The position numbers and the translations under genes were made by a program. A stretch of DNA of 22,805 nucleotides, from positions 1-22,805 of the forward strand of contig JAFAGU010000336.1 of assembly GCA_019237595.1 (NCBI GenBank), in the 5' to 3' direction. The notes beneath the pieces are model-generated. The model did no database searches. It worked only from the letters and a program-made list of their open reading frames with translations, and was not told the DNA's origin. Source of the DNA: Betaproteobacteria bacterium. Lineage in GTDB: Bacteria; Pseudomonadota; Gammaproteobacteria; Burkholderiales; SG8-39. This document shows positions 20,771-22,805 of this stretch, piece by piece; the first letter of the stretch is position 1, and each line of letters begins with the position of its first letter.

Positions 20771-21955
20771 CTAACCTTTGAGGACAAGCAGGCCCTTGAG
20801 GTACTCGCCCTCCGGGAATTCGAGCGCGATCGGGTGGTCCGGTGCGGCGCCGAGGCGCTCGATCACCTTCGCCTGCACGCCGGCGTCGAGCGCCGCGCCA
20901 GCGACGATGGACTGGAAGAGCTCCGCAGGCACGCCGCCGGAGCACGAGAAGGTGGCGAGCAGGCCGCCCGGCGCGAGGAGCTTGAACGCGAGCAGGTTGA
21001 TGTCCTTGTAGGCGCGCGCCGCGTTCTTCGCCTGCGAGGCCGTGGGCGCGAACTTCGGCGGGTCGAGGACGATGAGGTCGAATTTCCGATTCTTGTCCCG
21101 CAACGTTCGCAAGGAAGAAAAGACATCGGCATTCAGGAACTCCATCCGCGAGGCATCGAGCGGGTTCGCGGCCAGGTTCTCGCGCGCGACCTCGATTGCC
21201 TCCTTCGACGATTCGACGGCGAGCACGCGGGCGGCGCCGCCGGCCAGCGCCGCAATGGCAAATCCGCCGGTGTAGCTGAAGGCATCGAGCACCTCGCGCC
21301 CGGCGCACAGCGCGCGAACGCGCTGGCGGTTTTCGCGCTGGTCGAGAAAGAACCCGGTCTTCTGCCCCTGCTCGACGTCGACGCGGAAGTTGAGGCCGTA
21401 CTCGACGATCGGGCAGCGGCTGGCGTTCCGGTTACCTCGCGCGAAGCCGATCCTCGGCTCGAGCCCCTCGAGCTTGCGCACCTCGGCGTCCGAACGCTCG
21501 AAGATCGCTTCGCAGCCCGCTTCCTCCGCGAGCGCATCGAGCAGCGCTTCGCGCCAGCGCTCCGCGCCGGCGGAAAGAAACTGCGCCACGAGGACGTCGG
21601 CGTACCGATCGACCACAAGCCCCGGCAGCGCGTCCGACTCGCCGTGTACCAGCCGCATCGCGTTGGTATGGCTGCCCGCGCCAAGCCGCCGCCGCATCGC
21701 GAGCGCGTTGTGCACTTTTTGCCTGAAGAACGATTCGTCGACGCTCGCCTTGGCGTCGAAGGTCCAGACGCGCGCGCGGATCTGCGACGCCGGGCTGTAG
21801 GCGGCGAGCGCGAGGACCTGGCCGGAGGAGTCGCGAACTTCGACTGTCTCGCCCGGCGCCGGCTCGCCGGTGACCCTCTCGATCGCGCCGGAGAAGATCC
21901 AGGGATGGCGGCGCTTGAGCGAGCGCTCGCGGCCCTTCTTCAGGTACAGGACCAT
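20771..21955 (-). CDS. rlmI: Class I SAM-dependent rRNA (cytosine-C5) methyltransferase, RlmI-like
   Basis: A 394-residue enzyme expected to make 5-methylcytosine at position 1962 of 23S rRNA, by analogy with E. coli RlmI. An N-terminal PUA domain (about residues 1-80, LYLKKGRERSLKRRHPWIFSGAIERV) is followed by an EEHEA-like domain, then a Rossmann methyltransferase. The methyltransferase contains the cofactor loop LDAFSYTGGFAIAAL, the catalytic-loop motif LDPPKFAP and the cysteine motif FSCSGG. The length is typical. The ATG is directly adjacent to the xerC stop with no gap, which indicates co-transcription. Nothing links it functionally to recombination or metal uptake. Confidence 0.88.
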   Translation of the reverse strand: MVLYLKKGRERSLKRRHPWIFSGAIERVTGEPAPGETVEVRDSSGQVLALAAYSPASQIRARVWTFDAKASVDESFFRQKVHNALAMRRRLGAGSHTNAMRLVHGESDALPGLVVDRYADVLVAQFLSAGAERWREALLDALAEEAGCEAIFERSDAEVRKLEGLEPRIGFARGNRNASRCPIVEYGLNFRVDVEQGQKTGFFLDQRENRQRVRALCAGREVLDAFSYTGGFAIAALAGGAARVLAVESSKEAIEVARENLAANPLDASRMEFLNADVFSSLRTLRDKNRKFDLIVLDPPKFAPTASQAKNAARAYKDINLLAFKLLAPGGLLATFSCSGGVPAELFQSIVAGAALDAGVQAKVIERLGAAPDHPIALEFPEGEYLKGLLVLKG

Positions 21956-22805
21956 CTACTTCTTCTTTGCCCGCGGATGCGCGGCGTCGTAGACCTTGGC
22001 GAGCGCCTGGAAGTCGAGGTGCGTGTAGACCTGCGTGGTCGAGATGCTGGCGTGGCCGAGCATCTCCTGCACCGCACGCAGGTCCTGCGACGATTGCAGC
22101 AGGTGCGTGGCGAATGAATGGCGGAGCATGTGCGGGTGCACGCGCATGGCGAGCCCTCGGCGCTGCGCCCACGCCCGCAGCCGAGCGCCGACGAGTGCAG
22201 GCGCGATGCGCGCCCCGCGCGCCCCTACGAACAGCGCCTTTTCTCCTGGCGCCGCGAGCTGCGCGCGCACTTCGAGCCACGCGCGAATCGCGTCGCGCGC
22301 CTTGGCGCCCACCGGCACGGTGCGCGTCTTCGAACCCTTGCCGGTGACGGTGACTTCGCCTTGCGCAAGATCGAGGCGTCCGTCGGCCGCGTCGAGCGAG
22401 ACGAGCTCCGCCAGCCGCAGGCCGGACGAATAGAGGAGCTCGAACATGGCGCGATCGCGCAGCAGCTCCGGGGAGGACGCCTCCCCGCCATCCAGAAGCA
22501 TCTTCGCCTGCTCGACCGAGAGCGCCTTCGGCAGCGGCTTCGCCGCCTTGGGCGCGCGCACCCCCAAGGCAGGATTCCAGGCAAGGCCGCGATGGCGCAC
22601 GAGCCAGGCGAAATATCCGCGCCATGCCGACAGGACGAGCGCGAGGGTGCGCGGAGAGAGGCCCTTGCCGTGCAGGAGGGCGACAAAGCGCCTGACGTCC
22701 GCGGTTTCCAGCTGGCCGGCGCTTCGCTCTCCGGCCAGCGTGCCGAGCACGTTCAGCGCGCGCTCGTAGTTCTCGAGGGTCGCCGCGGCCAGGCGCCGCT
22801 GGTGC
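21956..22805 (-). CDS. xerC: Tyrosine recombinase XerC, 5' end outside the window
   Basis: About 282 residues of a site-specific recombinase that, with XerD, resolves chromosome dimers at dif. The N-terminal SAM-like core-binding domain is visible from TLENYERALNVLGTLAG. The start codon lies beyond the window edge, and the GTG at 22750 is internal. All catalytic residues are present: Arg in SSGLRLAELVSL, Lys in GKGSKTR, His-x-x-Arg in HMLRHSFATHLL, His in LGHASIS, and the nucleophile Tyr in TQVYTHLDF. The tail AKVYDAAHPRAKKK is typical of XerC. No integron or integrative element surrounds it, so it is the housekeeping enzyme. Confidence 0.94.
   Translation of the reverse strand, partial: HQRRLAAATLENYERALNVLGTLAGERSAGQLETADVRRFVALLHGKGLSPRTLALVLSAWRGYFAWLVRHRGLAWNPALGVRAPKAAKPLPKALSVEQAKMLLDGGEASSPELLRDRAMFELLYSSGLRLAELVSLDAADGRLDLAQGEVTVTGKGSKTRTVPVGAKARDAIRAWLEVRAQLAAPGEKALFVGARGARIAPALVGARLRAWAQRRGLAMRVHPHMLRHSFATHLLQSSQDLRAVQEMLGHASISTTQVYTHLDFQALAKVYDAAHPRAKKK

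Noticed and set aside
19913..22117. 734-codon plus-strand open frame spanning the COG0523 and RlmI genes
   Set aside because: It lies antisense to two well-supported genes and reads as low-complexity charged sequence. Long antisense frames are expected at this G+C content.
21956..22805. Tyrosine recombinase as a sign of an integrative element
   Set aside because: The sequence and its neighbours match housekeeping XerC. No attachment repeats, tRNA gene or cargo genes are present.

Overview
The window is a gene-dense, high-GC (roughly two-thirds G+C by eye) stretch of a bacterial chromosome. It contains no RNA genes, insertion sequences, phage genes or CRISPR arrays. The gene set (SecB, SlmA, HslVU, EnvC/CtpA, XerC) and the gene orders gpsA-SH3-secB-grxC-rhodanese, gpmA-envC-ctpA-moeB, and argB-pyrimidine nucleotidase-slmA point to a betaproteobacterium, probably Burkholderiales-like or an uncultured relative. 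This placement rests on remembered synteny, not on a search. No gap between genes exceeds 300 bases.

Layout. (1) 1-2805: the 3' end of trmL (+) converges on a minus-strand run of rhodanese-like protein, grxC, secB, an SH3 protein and gpsA. The last four are packed with overlaps of a few bases. (2) 2866-6950: a plus-strand operon of gpmA, an envC-like amidase activator, the ctpA protease and moeB. (3) 6937-10000, minus strand: a stand-alone CheY-like receiver, slmA, a pyrimidine 5'-nucleotidase, argB and a small heat-shock protein with a good sigma-32 promoter. (4) 10112-11011, plus strand: an ECF sigma factor, a zinc-finger anti-sigma factor and a cysteine-rich CWC protein. (5) 10977-12837, minus strand: hslV-hslU, also behind a sigma-32-like promoter. 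(6) 12895-20761, minus strand: a likely metal-acquisition block. In transcription order it holds a COG0523 metal-chaperone GTPase, an ABC ATPase, an FtsX/MacB-type permease, a DUF3299 protein, a small secreted His/Cys protein, a TonB-dependent receptor, and a dedicated ExbB-ExbD-TonB. (7) 20771-22805, minus strand: an RlmI-type rRNA methyltransferase and xerC, whose 5' end is cut by the window edge.

The most interesting system is block 6. The ATPase/permease/DUF3299 trio resembles the Zur-controlled PA4063-PA4066 zinc-starvation locus of Pseudomonas. Here it lies beside a COG0523 GTPase and a complete outer-membrane TonB uptake module. Histidine clusters in the permease periplasmic domain and in the GTPase support a transition metal, most likely zinc, but I found no Zur box.

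The second theme is start codons. Three genes (envC-like, moeB, exbB) can only be full length if translation begins at CTG, because no ATG, GTG or TTG lies in the needed place. Overall I assign 12 of 29 visible starts to non-ATG codons. Standard gene callers would truncate these three genes and lose a signal peptide, an ATP-binding loop and an N-terminal segment respectively. The third theme is heat-shock control, with two sigma-32-like promoters and a possible SD-sequestering pairing in front of hsp20.
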